A stretch of 41,924 bases of DNA. Origin: an uncultured Eubacteriales bacterium (GTDB taxonomy: Bacteria; Bacillota; Clostridia; Oscillospirales; Acutalibacteraceae). The notes below the pieces were generated by a model, which saw only the letters and a list, made by a program, of their open reading frames with translations, was not told the DNA's origin and ran no database searches. Where the stretch lies: positions 1-41,924 of the forward strand of contig ONCY01000003.1 of NCBI GenBank assembly GCA_900316435.1, given 5' to 3'. How positions within the stretch are numbered: position 1 is the stretch's first letter; each line of letters starts with the position of its first letter. The position numbers and the translations under genes are program-made. Shown in pieces: positions 8,929 to 17,430 of the stretch.

Positions 8929-9978
8929 ATGAAAACCGTACATGTCAGCACGGGTAAACCGTATGATATTTTTATTGAGCGGGGTATCATCGACCGCTGC
9001 GGCGAGTTTGTCAAAGAGCTTTCAAACGCCGAAAAGGTGGTTGTGGTAACCGACTCAAACGTTGCCCAGCATTATCAGTGGCGCGTTTTAAACTCGCTCT
9101 CAAAACATGATATAGACGTTAAAGCCTATGTTTTTCCGGCAGGCGAGGAAAGCAAGCACCTGGGCACGATTCAGAATATTTACAAGGTGCTTGCCGATTT
9201 CCGCATGACGCGCAAGGACGTTATTGTCGCTTTGGGCGGCGGCGTTTGCGGCGATATGGCTGGCTTCGCGGCGGCTACATATCTGCGCGGAATCGATTTT
9301 ATCCAGGTTCCCACCTCGCTTTTGGCTCAGGTGGATTCGTCCGTCGGCGGAAAAACAGGCGTTGATCTTCCTCAGGGAAAAAACCTTGTAGGGGCGTTTC
9401 ATCAGCCGATAGGCGTGCTTATCGACCCCGATACGCTCAACACCCTGCCAGACAGGTTTATCGCGGACGGCATGGCGGAGGTAATTAAGTACGGCTGCAT
9501 TAAGGACGCGGCGTTTTTTGAGAACCTTGAATCGGTTGACGCGCTCAGCCATATCGAGGACGTTATTGAAACCTGCGTTTCGATAAAGCGCGACGTCGTA
9601 AGCCGTGACGAGCGCGAGGCAGGCGAGAGAATGCTGCTGAATTTCGGCCACACTCTCGGCCACGCTATCGAAAAGATTTACAACTTTACGGGAATTACAC
9701 ACGGAATGGCGGTTGCCGTGGGCATGGTTCTTATATCCCGCGCGGGTGAAAAGCAGGGTGTCACACCCTCGGGTACCGCGGACCGCATTTCAGCGCTGTG
9801 TGAAAAATATGAGCTTCCCACCGCTGACGAAGCATCCTTTGCCGATATGGCCGAGGCAGCTATGGGCGACAAAAAGACAGCGGGAAGCAGCATAAACCTC
9901 GTTTTGCTGAAGGGGATTGGCGAAAGCGTTATTTATCCTCTGCCGCTTGACGAGTTGGAAGATTTTATTACGACATAA
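8929..9978 (+). CDS. aroB: 3-dehydroquinate synthase
   Basis: A 349-residue NAD- and zinc-dependent enzyme that cyclises DAHP to 3-dehydroquinate. The glycine-rich GGGVCGDMAG and the substrate loop QVDSSVGGKTGVD are present. The zinc ligands are visible: Glu in MAEVIKYG, His in NFGHTLGHAIE and His in THGMAVAVGM. SD GAGGAAAT directly precedes the ATG, 9 nt after the tyrA stop. Full length for the family. Confidence 0.96.
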   Translation: MKTVHVSTGKPYDIFIERGIIDRCGEFVKELSNAEKVVVVTDSNVAQHYQWRVLNSLSKHDIDVKAYVFPAGEESKHLGTIQNIYKVLADFRMTRKDVIVALGGGVCGDMAGFAAATYLRGIDFIQVPTSLLAQVDSSVGGKTGVDLPQGKNLVGAFHQPIGVLIDPDTLNTLPDRFIADGMAEVIKYGCIKDAAFFENLESVDALSHIEDVIETCVSIKRDVVSRDEREAGERMLLNFGHTLGHAIEKIYNFTGITHGMAVAVGMVLISRAGEKQGVTPSGTADRISALCEKYELPTADEASFADMAEAAMGDKKTAGSSINLVLLKGIGESVIYPLPLDELEDFITT

Positions 9979-9980
9979 CT

Positions 9981-11246
9981 ATGAAAAATTACGTTACATT
10001 TGAGCCGTTTGAGCCTATGGGAACGGTATTCGCGCCGCCGTCAAAAAGCGACGTGCACCGCGCGGTTATCTGCGCGGCGCTGTCAAAAGGCGTATGCACT
10101 ATTTCACCCGTAGCGCTGTCCGAGGACATAAAGGCGACGATCCGCTGTGTTGAGGCTCTGGGCGCTGTTACCAAAATTGAAGATAATGTTTTGACCGTCG
10201 ACGGCTCGGCAATGTTTCAAAAGGAATCCGCCGTGCTCGACTGCGGCGAAAGCGGCAGCACTCTCCGCTTTATGATTCCCGTAGCGGCGGCAGGCGGCGT
10301 TGAGGCGACATTTACAGGCAGCGGCAGGCTGCCGGAGCGTCCGATTGGTATTTACACCGAGGCGCTGCCCGAAAAGGGCGTTGACTGCGCTACACAGGGC
10401 GGATTGCCCCTTAAAATAAGCGGAAGGCTGAAAAGCGGAACGTATTATATTCCCGGCAATGTAAGCTCGCAGTTTATTACGGGGCTTTTGCTGGCGCTGC
10501 CTCTGCTTAAGGGCGACAGCGACATTATTCTGACCTCACCTATTCAGAGCGCGGGCTATATCAACATGACGATCCGTACCATGTCAAAGTTCGGAATTGA
10601 GGTCGACATGACCGATAAGGGCTGGCATGTGCGCGGAATGCAGCACTATTTACCGACCGACTATGTCACCGACGGCGACTGGTCGCAGGCGGCGTTCTTC
10701 CTTGTATCCGGCGCTGTAGGCGGCGATGTTACCGTGGTGAACGCTAATATCGATTCATCGCAGGGCGACCGCAAAATTGCCGCTCTGCTGCGCGAGTTCG
10801 GCGCCGAGGTTCATCAGGACGGCGGAAGTATTACCGTTAAAAAGGCTCCTTTGAGCGCTATTACCATAGACGCTTCGCAGATTCCCGACTTGGTTCCCGT
10901 GCTTGCGGTCTGCGCCTGCTTTGCAAAGGGAACCACAAGGATAATCAATGCCGAAAGACTGCGCATAAAGGAGAGCGACCGCCTTAAAACAACGGCGGCT
11001 TTGCTTAACGCGCTGGGCGGCAAGGTGACCGAGCTGCCCGACGGATTGGAGATCACGGGCGTTGAACGTCTCAGCGGCGCCGAGGTTGACGGCTGCAACG
11101 ACCACCGAATCGTAATGTCGGCGGCTGTTTGCGCGGCAAAATGCGGCGGCGAAATAAAATGCTCCGATCCTTGGAGCATAAACAAAAGCTATCCCGATTT
11201 TTATGAGGATTATCGGCAAATCGGCGGCTGTGAAGTGATTGAGTAA
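9981..11246 (+). CDS. aroA: 3-phosphoshikimate 1-carboxyvinyltransferase (EPSP synthase)
   Basis: A 421-residue enzyme that joins phosphoenolpyruvate to shikimate 3-phosphate. The N-terminal PPSKSDVHRA contains the catalytic/PEP-binding Lys. ESGSTLRFMIP, GSGRLPERPI and RIKESDRL are diagnostic, and DHRIVMSAAV closes the active site. There are only 2 nt between the aroB stop and this ATG, with no clear SD, so it is probably translated by coupling. The 96-97th-residue Gly region (ESGSTLRF) lacks the insertion variants used to describe class II enzymes; I make no claim on inhibitor sensitivity. Confidence 0.95.
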   Translation: MKNYVTFEPFEPMGTVFAPPSKSDVHRAVICAALSKGVCTISPVALSEDIKATIRCVEALGAVTKIEDNVLTVDGSAMFQKESAVLDCGESGSTLRFMIPVAAAGGVEATFTGSGRLPERPIGIYTEALPEKGVDCATQGGLPLKISGRLKSGTYYIPGNVSSQFITGLLLALPLLKGDSDIILTSPIQSAGYINMTIRTMSKFGIEVDMTDKGWHVRGMQHYLPTDYVTDGDWSQAAFFLVSGAVGGDVTVVNANIDSSQGDRKIAALLREFGAEVHQDGGSITVKKAPLSAITIDASQIPDLVPVLAVCACFAKGTTRIINAERLRIKESDRLKTTAALLNALGGKVTELPDGLEITGVERLSGAEVDGCNDHRIVMSAAVCAAKCGGEIKCSDPWSINKSYPDFYEDYRQIGGCEVIE

Positions 11247-11256
11247 GGAGGAAAAA

Positions 11257-12327
11257 ATGTCCTCGACTTTTGGTGACAAAATAAAAATTTCTATATTCGG
11301 TGAAAGTCACGGCAACGGTATCGGCGTTGTCATCGATGGTTTGCCCGCGGGTGAAAAAATAGACATGGATGCTGTACATGAGCAGATGGCAAGGCGCGCT
11401 CCCGGGCGCGACAAAACCGCCACTCCCAGAAAGGAGAGCGACCTACCCAAAGTCCTTTCCGGAATGCTCGGCGACACCCTTACGGGCGCTCCGCTCTGCG
11501 CGGTTATAGAGAATACAAATACCCGCTCGCAGGATTACGGGAACCTGCTTTCAAAGCCGCGCCCGGGGCACAGCGACTACACCGCTTATGTAAAGTACCG
11601 CGCCTCAAACGATATCCGCGGCGGCGGACACTTTTCGGGCAGGATCACCGCTCCGATTGTTTTCGCGGGCGCCGTGTGCCGTCAGCTTCTTGAGAAAAAG
11701 GGCGTGAAAATCGCGGCTCATATAGAGAGAATAGGAAATGTAACGGACAAGCGCTTTGATTCCGTGAAGATTAACTCTGATCTTGTGAAACGCCTGAGCA
11801 ATTCATCCTTCGCGCTTATTGACACGGAAAAAGAGGCGGCTATGCGCGCCGAGGTTGAAGCGGCGCGGCTTGACAGGGACAGCGTAGGCGGCGTTGTTGA
11901 ATGCGCCGTTACGGGACTTCCTGTGGGAATAGGAGAGCCGATGTTTGACGGCGTTGAGGGAACTATAGCAAAAGCAGTTTTCGGTGTCCCTGCCGTCAAG
12001 GGAATCGAATTCGGAGCCGGTTTTGAGCTTGCAAAAATGCGCGGCTCGGCTTCAAACGACCCATTTCGCTATGAAAACGGCTCGGTAGTTACCGAAACAA
12101 ACAACTGCGGCGGAATACTGGGCGGAATTACGGACGGAATGCCCGTTATCTTCCGTGCCGCGATAAAGCCTACGCCCTCGATTTCACGTCCGCAAAAAAC
12201 CGTTGATTTGCAGACAGGCGAAAACGCCGAGCTTGAAATCCACGGCAGACATGACCCCTGCATTGTGCCGCGCGCCGTACCTGTTATCGAGGCTGCCGCG
12301 GCGATTGCCGTATTGAATCTTATGTAA
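11257..12327 (+). CDS. aroC: Chorismate synthase
   Basis: A 356-residue FMN-dependent lyase that converts EPSP to chorismate, the branch point for Phe, Tyr, Trp and folate. The family signatures FGESHGNGIGVVIDG (start), GGHFSGRITAP and GRHDPCIVPRAVPV (end) are all present. The ATG at 11257 has AAGGAGG 6 nt upstream; an in-frame TTG at 11239 lies before it and is rejected. The SD sits after the aroA stop, with a 10-nt gap. Confidence 0.96.
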   Translation: MSSTFGDKIKISIFGESHGNGIGVVIDGLPAGEKIDMDAVHEQMARRAPGRDKTATPRKESDLPKVLSGMLGDTLTGAPLCAVIENTNTRSQDYGNLLSKPRPGHSDYTAYVKYRASNDIRGGGHFSGRITAPIVFAGAVCRQLLEKKGVKIAAHIERIGNVTDKRFDSVKINSDLVKRLSNSSFALIDTEKEAAMRAEVEAARLDRDSVGGVVECAVTGLPVGIGEPMFDGVEGTIAKAVFGVPAVKGIEFGAGFELAKMRGSASNDPFRYENGSVVTETNNCGGILGGITDGMPVIFRAAIKPTPSISRPQKTVDLQTGENAELEIHGRHDPCIVPRAVPVIEAAAAIAVLNLM

Positions 12328-12335
12328 GGTGAATA

Positions 12336-13460
12336 ATGAGAGATTTAAGTGAAATCCGTAAAGAAATAGACGAAATAGACAATCAGCTTATCAACCTGTT
12401 CAAGCGCAGGATGGACTGCGCCAAGGAGGTTGGATTCTATAAAAAAGAGCGCGGCATTCCCGTGCTTAACCGTGAGCGCGAGGATGAAATTCTCGAGTCC
12501 GTTCAGGAAAAGGGCGGCGAATACGGCGCGTCTGCGCGTCTGCTGTTCGCAAATATTATGGAGCTGTCGCGCGCCTTGCAGCATAACATTATCGGCAGCG
12601 GCAAACAGCTCAGACAGGAGATAACCCGCGCCAAGGAGCGCCCTGAGGCTGAGGGTATAACCGTGGCGTATCAGGGAATAAAGGGAGCCAACAGTTATGA
12701 GGCGATGTGCAGACTGTTTCCCGACGCCGCTCAGAAAAGCTGCAAGACCTTTGAGGACGTTTTTGAGGCGGTTGACTGCGGACACGCGACTTTCGGCATT
12801 CTTCCTGTTGAAAACTCGACGGCGGGCTCAGTTTCGGCGGTTTATGATTTGATTCTTAAGCACCGCTTTTACATAGTCGGCGCTGTGGATATGCACATTG
12901 ACCACTGCCTTGCGGGCTTAAGGCAATCCGAGCTCAGCGACATTGAAATCGTCTGGTCGCACCCTCAGGCGCTCTCTCAGTGCGAGGGATACATAGCCAA
13001 GCATAACTTAACGGCTGTTCCCAAGGCGAACACCGCCGTGGCGGCTCGTGACGCGGCGCGTGAAAAGCGCCTTAACGTGGCGGCTGTATGCACTCCCGAG
13101 GCGGCAAAGGAATACGGTCTTAAAATCCTCGACAAGGGCTTGCAGGACAACCCCTACAACACCACGCGGTTTATTGTGATTTCAAAGGAGCTTTATATTC
13201 CGCGCGACGCCAATAAAATCAGCCTTTGCTTCTCGCTTCCGCATGTTAAGGGCTCGCTGTATAACCTGCTCTGCCGCTTTAATTCGCTGGGGCTTAACCT
13301 TACGAAAATCGAGTCGCGTCCCGCAAAAGGAAAGGATTTTGAGTATCTTTTCTATCTGGATTTTACAGGCAGCGTTTACAGCGACAGCGTAATCGACCTG
13401 CTCAGCCAACTGAGCGCCGAAATGCCCGAATTCAGCTTTTTGGGAAACTATAAAGAATAG
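12336..13460 (+). CDS. pheA: Bifunctional chorismate mutase / prephenate dehydratase (P-protein)
   Basis: This 374-residue protein fuses three domains. An AroQ-type chorismate mutase (about residues 1-88) starts with LSEIRKEIDEIDNQLINLF. A prephenate dehydratase (about 106-285) has VAYQGIKGANS, PVENSTAGSV and the catalytic TTRFIVIS. A C-terminal ACT domain (about 290-374) includes the Phe-binding ESRP motif. It turns chorismate into phenylpyruvate and is expected to be inhibited by phenylalanine. It is the last gene of the operon, 8 nt after aroC. Its TAG stop shares its final G with the first unit of the repeat element that follows. Confidence 0.95.
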   Translation: MRDLSEIRKEIDEIDNQLINLFKRRMDCAKEVGFYKKERGIPVLNREREDEILESVQEKGGEYGASARLLFANIMELSRALQHNIIGSGKQLRQEITRAKERPEAEGITVAYQGIKGANSYEAMCRLFPDAAQKSCKTFEDVFEAVDCGHATFGILPVENSTAGSVSAVYDLILKHRFYIVGAVDMHIDHCLAGLRQSELSDIEIVWSHPQALSQCEGYIAKHNLTAVPKANTAVAARDAAREKRLNVAAVCTPEAAKEYGLKILDKGLQDNPYNTTRFIVISKELYIPRDANKISLCFSLPHVKGSLYNLLCRFNSLGLNLTKIESRPAKGKDFEYLFYLDFTGSVYSDSVIDLLSQLSAEMPEFSFLGNYKE

Positions 13461-13552
13461 CAACGTGGCGGCAACGTGACGGCAACGTGACGTTGCATCC
13501 GGTTCCGCCTTTGGAGAGCTTTTCGGTAACAGCGGTTTTTCTGCAACGGCGG
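13460..13552 (+). repeat. Structured 3'-end repeat, copy A
   Basis: The element begins on the last base of the pheA stop codon. Three tandem 11-bp units (gcaacgtggcg once, gcaacgtgacg twice; 13460-13492) merge into the palindrome GCAACGT-G-ACGTTGC (13482-13496). CGTTGCA (13491-13497) can pair with TGCAACG (13542-13548) across exactly 44 nt. Copy B at 41541-41617 has the same start, stem, 44-nt spacing and the blocks CCGCCTTTGG and GCAACGGCGGGT, and is in the same orientation relative to its upstream gene. No known family is recognised. It may be a REP/MITE-like element acting as an mRNA 3' structure. Confidence 0.75.
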
Positions 13553-13579
13553 GTTATAATGCGTTTTTTAACAACAACA

Positions 13580-13618
13580 AAACACCCCGACAGACCACAT
13601 AATCTGTCGGGGCGTTTT
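13580..13618 (+). terminator. Bidirectional terminator between pheA and the convergent lipoprotein gene
   Basis: A 10-bp perfect GC-rich stem (13585-13594 with 13603-13612) with an 8-nt loop is extended by A-tract/T-tract arms, so it can terminate in both directions. It separates the plus-strand aro operon from the minus-strand lipoprotein gene. The remaining gap (13619-13739) is AT-rich and I see no gene in it. Confidence 0.9.
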
Positions 13619-13739
13619 ACATATTAGATAAGATTTGACAGTTGCTTGGGAATGAAATACAAGCAAAGAGCTGTTAAGGAACAAAACAATTAGCTTACAT
13701 CATAGCCTTTTCCTGCATCTCATTATATCGCAGTTTATA

Positions 13740-14951
13740 TTATCTGGATTTTAATTTAACAGGCTCTAAAACAATACAGTTTCCGGCATCACTAAAGCCT
13801 TCAATTTTTGCGGTAATAGTGAAATTCATTCCTTGAGTAACCGTGTCTGTTCCTGATACGTGCATATCGGAAAAGTTTACATCTTCAAATGAAAACAGTG
13901 GACCGTATACTTTATCTGCATCATAATTTCCGCCAGCCATACAAACATCGAATCGCGTTTTATAGCTATCGTGCGGCATCATAAATGCAATACAGCCATC
14001 AAATCTTATAGTAGCTTTTTTATGAGAATTCACGAAAGATTTAATTTTTGCAGTATCAGTAGAATTTTCCATAGACATTAATGAAGCAAAATCCGCATTA
14101 TTATCAATAGTTAGAGTACCTTGTTCTGAATTTGATTCTGCCTTAGAGGACTCTTTTGGCTTTGCCTCAGATGCCTTTGTTTCTTGTTCAGACGTTGTTT
14201 TTTCTGATTTATCGGTCACTTCTATCCCAAACATTGTGCAGTGAAGTTCATATTTGAGCTTTGTAGAACTATTAATATTTACCTCTGCTGTTCCGGTAAG
14301 GTCGCTATCTTCACTGCTCTTGAATAATATGGTGTGTGTTCCTTTTTTTAGCGGTTCCGAAAAGGTCTTTGAGTCTCCGTGATCTATTTTTCCAATCCAG
14401 TTATCATCAATATAAACCTCAATATCATATTTACTGAAAATGAGGTTTTCATCACAAGATGCTTCTATTTCTACATCATACTTAGCCGATTCAAGCTCTA
14501 TAGTCATCTGATTATTTTCATAAATAATAGTTAGTGTTTCTCCGCCTTTGTTTTTGGCGTAATAACTATCATCTTGTTTTTCTGCATCAACAGTAAATCC
14601 TTTTTCTATACAGGCTTTTTCATAGCTTTGAAAATCATTTGAAGAAAACTGATAAATTTCTGCTATAAAATATTCATCTTCATCTGAAATTATTTCACCA
14701 TATTTTGCGTTTGGCTTCGGAAGTAAACTTGCTAATTTGCTTTTTGACCATGTTAGTGGAGTCGGCGCTGTAGTTGTAGCTTCTGTTGTAGTTTTTGTCG
14801 TTTCTTTTGTGGTGCTAGCTACAAAAGAGGATTCTTGATTGGAAGATGAGGAACTCTCCAAAGAAGAGTCTTTATTAGCAGATGAACATCCTACAAAAGT
14901 GATTATAAGGCTTATAACAATAACTATTAGTGCTATTCTTTTATATTTCAT
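13740..14951 (-). CDS. Secreted lipoprotein, DUF4839-like C-terminus
   Basis: This 403-residue protein starts with a lipoprotein signal peptide and a lipobox ending FVGC at about residue 22. A Ser/Thr-rich linker follows. Central beta-rich segments include a PEGA-like stretch (VYIDDNWIGKID, about residue 185). A second Ser/Glu/Lys linker leads to a C-terminal domain of about 125 residues (TIRFDGCIAFMMPHDSY region) that resembles DUF4839. It is probably anchored outside the membrane; its activity is unknown. SD AAAGGAG precedes the ATG. It is the last gene of the operon begun by the XRE regulator, 12 nt after the SPFH gene. It is more AT-rich than the flanking aro and murA genes, which hints at separate acquisition. 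Confidence 0.75.
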   Translation of the reverse strand: MKYKRIALIVIVISLIITFVGCSSANKDSSLESSSSSNQESSFVASTTKETTKTTTEATTTAPTPLTWSKSKLASLLPKPNAKYGEIISDEDEYFIAEIYQFSSNDFQSYEKACIEKGFTVDAEKQDDSYYAKNKGGETLTIIYENNQMTIELESAKYDVEIEASCDENLIFSKYDIEVYIDDNWIGKIDHGDSKTFSEPLKKGTHTILFKSSEDSDLTGTAEVNINSSTKLKYELHCTMFGIEVTDKSEKTTSEQETKASEAKPKESSKAESNSEQGTLTIDNNADFASLMSMENSTDTAKIKSFVNSHKKATIRFDGCIAFMMPHDSYKTRFDVCMAGGNYDADKVYGPLFSFEDVNFSDMHVSGTDTVTQGMNFTITAKIEGFSDAGNCIVLEPVKLKSR

Positions 14952-14963
14952 TTTTGTCTCCTT

Positions 14964-16331
14964 TTATTCATTCGGTATCGGCGGCACTTCAACAAAAAGC
15001 CCTTGCAAGTCATCGACATTTCCTGCCTTTTCCCAATTTGTCATGCCCTGTTTCCAGACAAGCGTTTCCTTTGTCAGCTGTCCGTTTTGCTTCATTTGTT
15101 TAAGGACTTCCAGCGGAAATGCACCTTGTGCTTGTCCGTTGATGGCAACGTGGTAGGAAATCGTGGGAATCGGTGGGGGTACAGCGGCAGGCTGTGCGTT
15201 GGGATTTACACCCGACATCGCGCCGTTCATGGTGTCCGCCATTTTCTGACCGATGACTCCGCCCAAAGTCATACTTGCCATCATCGCCGCAGGGTTAAAG
15301 CCCATTCCGCCGCCTCCGCCCATATTGACCGAACCGGCACCGTTTTCACCCATGTGACCTAAAGCGTGCGCTGCTTCCACTCCAACCTCGGCTTGTTTTT
15401 CCACTTGGAATGCGCCGAAGTTGGCGGACTGCGTCTGTTTATGTACGGCGTACTGTCCTTCTTCACGGCGAACACGGAGCGTTTCCTCATAGTCACGCGC
15501 TTCAATACGTTGCTTGTCATAAATGTTTTTTATATTTGCTTCCTTTTGCGCCTGAACGGTCTGCTGAGTAACATCTTTTGTTACGGACATTAGCTGTCTG
15601 TAACCTTCGCTTGTCTTATCAATCTCAATGGCACCGATATCCACTCCGGTAACAAGCACGCCGAAATCCTCTTTTAACCGTTCGGAGATATCATACTCAA
15701 TCGCGTCGTTGATCTGCGCAACACGGCTTTCTAATTGGATTACGGGAATATTGTTCACTGACGGGGCGTTGGCAACGGTATCCTTTGCATAGCGGCAAAC
15801 TACATCGCGAACTTGCTTTTGGAAATCATCAAGGTTAAAATTGATAAGTCTGTGCAGTTTAATAAATTCACGATATTCCTTTATCTGAAAGCTGATTGTT
15901 CCTCTGACAGCAACAGGCACACCGAAATCTAGATATCTCGGGTCATATACGTCAAAAAACGGAACGGCGAAACGGGTTTGAATGATTCGAGATAAATTGA
16001 TAAAATATATCTCCGCTTGAAAAGGCGTACCGCCCTCATAAGCAAGCCCGACTATTTTTGCTAATACAGGAAAGTTCGCTGTCTTTATCTTTTGATCGAA
16101 AGGACCCTCAATAAAATCCTGATATGTACCGTCCTTTTGATGATATACAAATACAGCGACCTCGCCATCTTTAACACGCAGAGACGAGCCCCAGCGAATT
16201 GCGTTTTCGCGGTTTCCTTCACCCAATCGCACTCCTGCGGGGTGCCATTTCCATATTAAGTACGATGGTTCATCACAGCGGATTTGATCCATGAAGCCGC
16301 CGGTGCGTTTTTGGGAGATAATTTTCTTCAT
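14964..16331 (-). CDS. SPFH-domain protein (YdjI/"virion core" type) with C-terminal GYF_2 domain
   Basis: A 455-residue protein. An SPFH/band-7 core (about residues 20-260) is followed by a long Gln/Glu/Arg-rich helix, a Gly/Met/Ala-rich low-complexity stretch (GGGGGMGFNP), a Pro-rich linker and a GYF_2 domain (about 398-455, with GAFPLEVLKQM and TLVWKQGMTNWEKA). Family members such as B. subtilis YdjI oligomerise on membranes and are linked to envelope stress. Many carry a zinc ribbon, which here is encoded separately by the gene just upstream. The ATG at 16331 has GAGGTG 6 nt upstream; the longer frame would overlap the zinc-ribbon gene and is rejected. Confidence 0.88.
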   Translation of the reverse strand: MKKIISQKRTGGFMDQIRCDEPSYLIWKWHPAGVRLGEGNRENAIRWGSSLRVKDGEVAVFVYHQKDGTYQDFIEGPFDQKIKTANFPVLAKIVGLAYEGGTPFQAEIYFINLSRIIQTRFAVPFFDVYDPRYLDFGVPVAVRGTISFQIKEYREFIKLHRLINFNLDDFQKQVRDVVCRYAKDTVANAPSVNNIPVIQLESRVAQINDAIEYDISERLKEDFGVLVTGVDIGAIEIDKTSEGYRQLMSVTKDVTQQTVQAQKEANIKNIYDKQRIEARDYEETLRVRREEGQYAVHKQTQSANFGAFQVEKQAEVGVEAAHALGHMGENGAGSVNMGGGGGMGFNPAAMMASMTLGGVIGQKMADTMNGAMSGVNPNAQPAAVPPPIPTISYHVAINGQAQGAFPLEVLKQMKQNGQLTKETLVWKQGMTNWEKAGNVDDLQGLFVEVPPIPNE

Positions 16332-16341
16332 TTTGTTCACC

Positions 16342-17064
16342 TCATACTTTCTTTTTCCATTTAATAGCAATAATTATAATTGCTATGCAAAAGGCAAATC
16401 CAAATGAGCTAAATATCGAATAGCGAGATTCATCATACAATGATCCTATTATGCTTACTGAGTAACAGACTGTAGCAAGAAATCCAAGGATAAAAAGAAC
16501 TACTCCTTTTGTATGATTACTAAAAAAAGAACTGAAAGAGTTTGAGCGTTTTACTTTCTTGTACTCTTGACAAGCTTTGTTATATATTTTTTCTATTGCT
16601 TCTAATTCTGATGAACTTGAAAAAACAATTTTCGCTTTTTGATAGGCTTGCTCCATTTTTACAAACCAAGCATTTGTGTTCGGCCCATTAGTTTCAACAT
16701 TAGTAGCAGCCAAAATCATAAATTCATAAATATCCTCTTTTGTATTTGGCATAACAAAATGTCTAATCAAATCATTCTTTTGCTCTACCGAAGTAGTTGC
16801 TTCTAACTTTTTTGAGAACTCCAGAATATAATTTGCCGTATTAGCATTTCTTAATTCATATCCACACGTTGGACAATGGGCTTCAAAAGATTTTAGTACT
16901 TCACCGCAATGTGGGCATTTTTTTATTTCGCCGTCATATGTTTCTTTTCTGGTGGATTTATAAGACGAGCCTGTAAAATAATCCTTCCTTGTTGCTACGC
17001 CGCACCTTGGGCAGAATTTATCGTATTCCTGAACCTCAAATCCACAATTACCGCAAAACGCCAT
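16342..17064 (-). CDS. Double zinc-ribbon membrane protein
   Basis: This 240-residue protein has two CxxC...CxxC zinc ribbons (CGNCG/CPRCG at residues 4-22 and CPHCG/CPTCG at about 50-68). A helical cytoplasmic region follows (about 75-180), then two C-terminal hydrophobic segments (about 190-212 and 217-236) ending in KWKKKV. The 10-nt gap to the SPFH gene and shared promoter suggest it partners that protein, supplying the zinc ribbons that are fused in YdjI homologues. SD TAGGAGG is 9 nt before the ATG. Function is not known. The gene is AT-rich compared with the neighbouring operons. Confidence 0.8.
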   Translation of the reverse strand: MAFCGNCGFEVQEYDKFCPRCGVATRKDYFTGSSYKSTRKETYDGEIKKCPHCGEVLKSFEAHCPTCGYELRNANTANYILEFSKKLEATTSVEQKNDLIRHFVMPNTKEDIYEFMILAATNVETNGPNTNAWFVKMEQAYQKAKIVFSSSSELEAIEKIYNKACQEYKKVKRSNSFSSFFSNHTKGVVLFILGFLATVCYSVSIIGSLYDESRYSIFSSFGFAFCIAIIIIAIKWKKKV

Positions 17065-17099
17065 ATTACAATAACCTCCTAACCAACGACATCGTTACT

Positions 17100-17300
17100 T
17101 TATTTCACAAAATCGCAAACATCCCCGATATTGCAATCCAAGTAATCACATATACGCATAAGCACAGACAATGCAACTTCCTCGTTTTTACGCAGCTTAG
17201 TCATCGTTCCTGTAGCAATAGCGCAATCTCTCCTCAAGGTTACAGGGGTAATATCTTTTTCGATTAGTAGAATCCATAATTTTTTATAACTCACCGTCAT
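17100..17300 (-). CDS. Small XRE/Cro-type helix-turn-helix regulator
   Basis: This 66-residue protein is almost only a helix-turn-helix (TLRRDCAIATGTMTKLRKNE as turn and recognition helix; CDYLDCNIGDVCDFV is the typical end of small YozG/HTH_26-like regulators). It is first in the zinc ribbon-SPFH-lipoprotein operon. The nearest SD (GGAGG) is 18 nt from the ATG, further than usual, so translation may start at the GTG two codons in or be weak. A palindrome over the promoter -10 suggests autoregulation. Confidence 0.85.
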   Translation of the reverse strand: MTVSYKKLWILLIEKDITPVTLRRDCAIATGTMTKLRKNEEVALSVLMRICDYLDCNIGDVCDFVK

Positions 17301-17335
17301 AGCAATTACTTAGAATTACCTCCAATCAGCCTATA

Positions 17336-17369
17336 GGTTAAGTATAACCAAAACATCTAGGCTTGTCAA
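17336..17369 (-). promoter_or_regulatory. XRE-SPFH operon promoter with operator-like palindrome
   Basis: On the minus strand TTGACA (17364-17369), a 17-nt spacer and TATACT (17341-17346) form a near-perfect sigma-A promoter. GGTTA-tact-TAACC (17336-17349) is a perfect inverted repeat centred on the -10 element, so bound repressor would block polymerase. The small XRE protein encoded first in this transcript is the natural candidate. Confidence 0.8.
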
Positions 17370-17392
17370 TAGATTGTTATTAAATTCTTACT

Positions 17393-17426
17393 ACAAATTC
17401 GCAAGTTCTTGCGAATTTGTTTTTTG
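17393..17426. terminator. Bidirectional hairpin between murA and the XRE operon promoter
   Basis: A 12-bp perfect stem (17393-17404 with 17409-17420) with a 4-nt loop is followed by T6 on the plus strand. It lies behind the murA terminator and just upstream of the XRE promoter, so it may insulate the two units. Confidence 0.7.
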
Positions 17427-17430
17427 CGCA

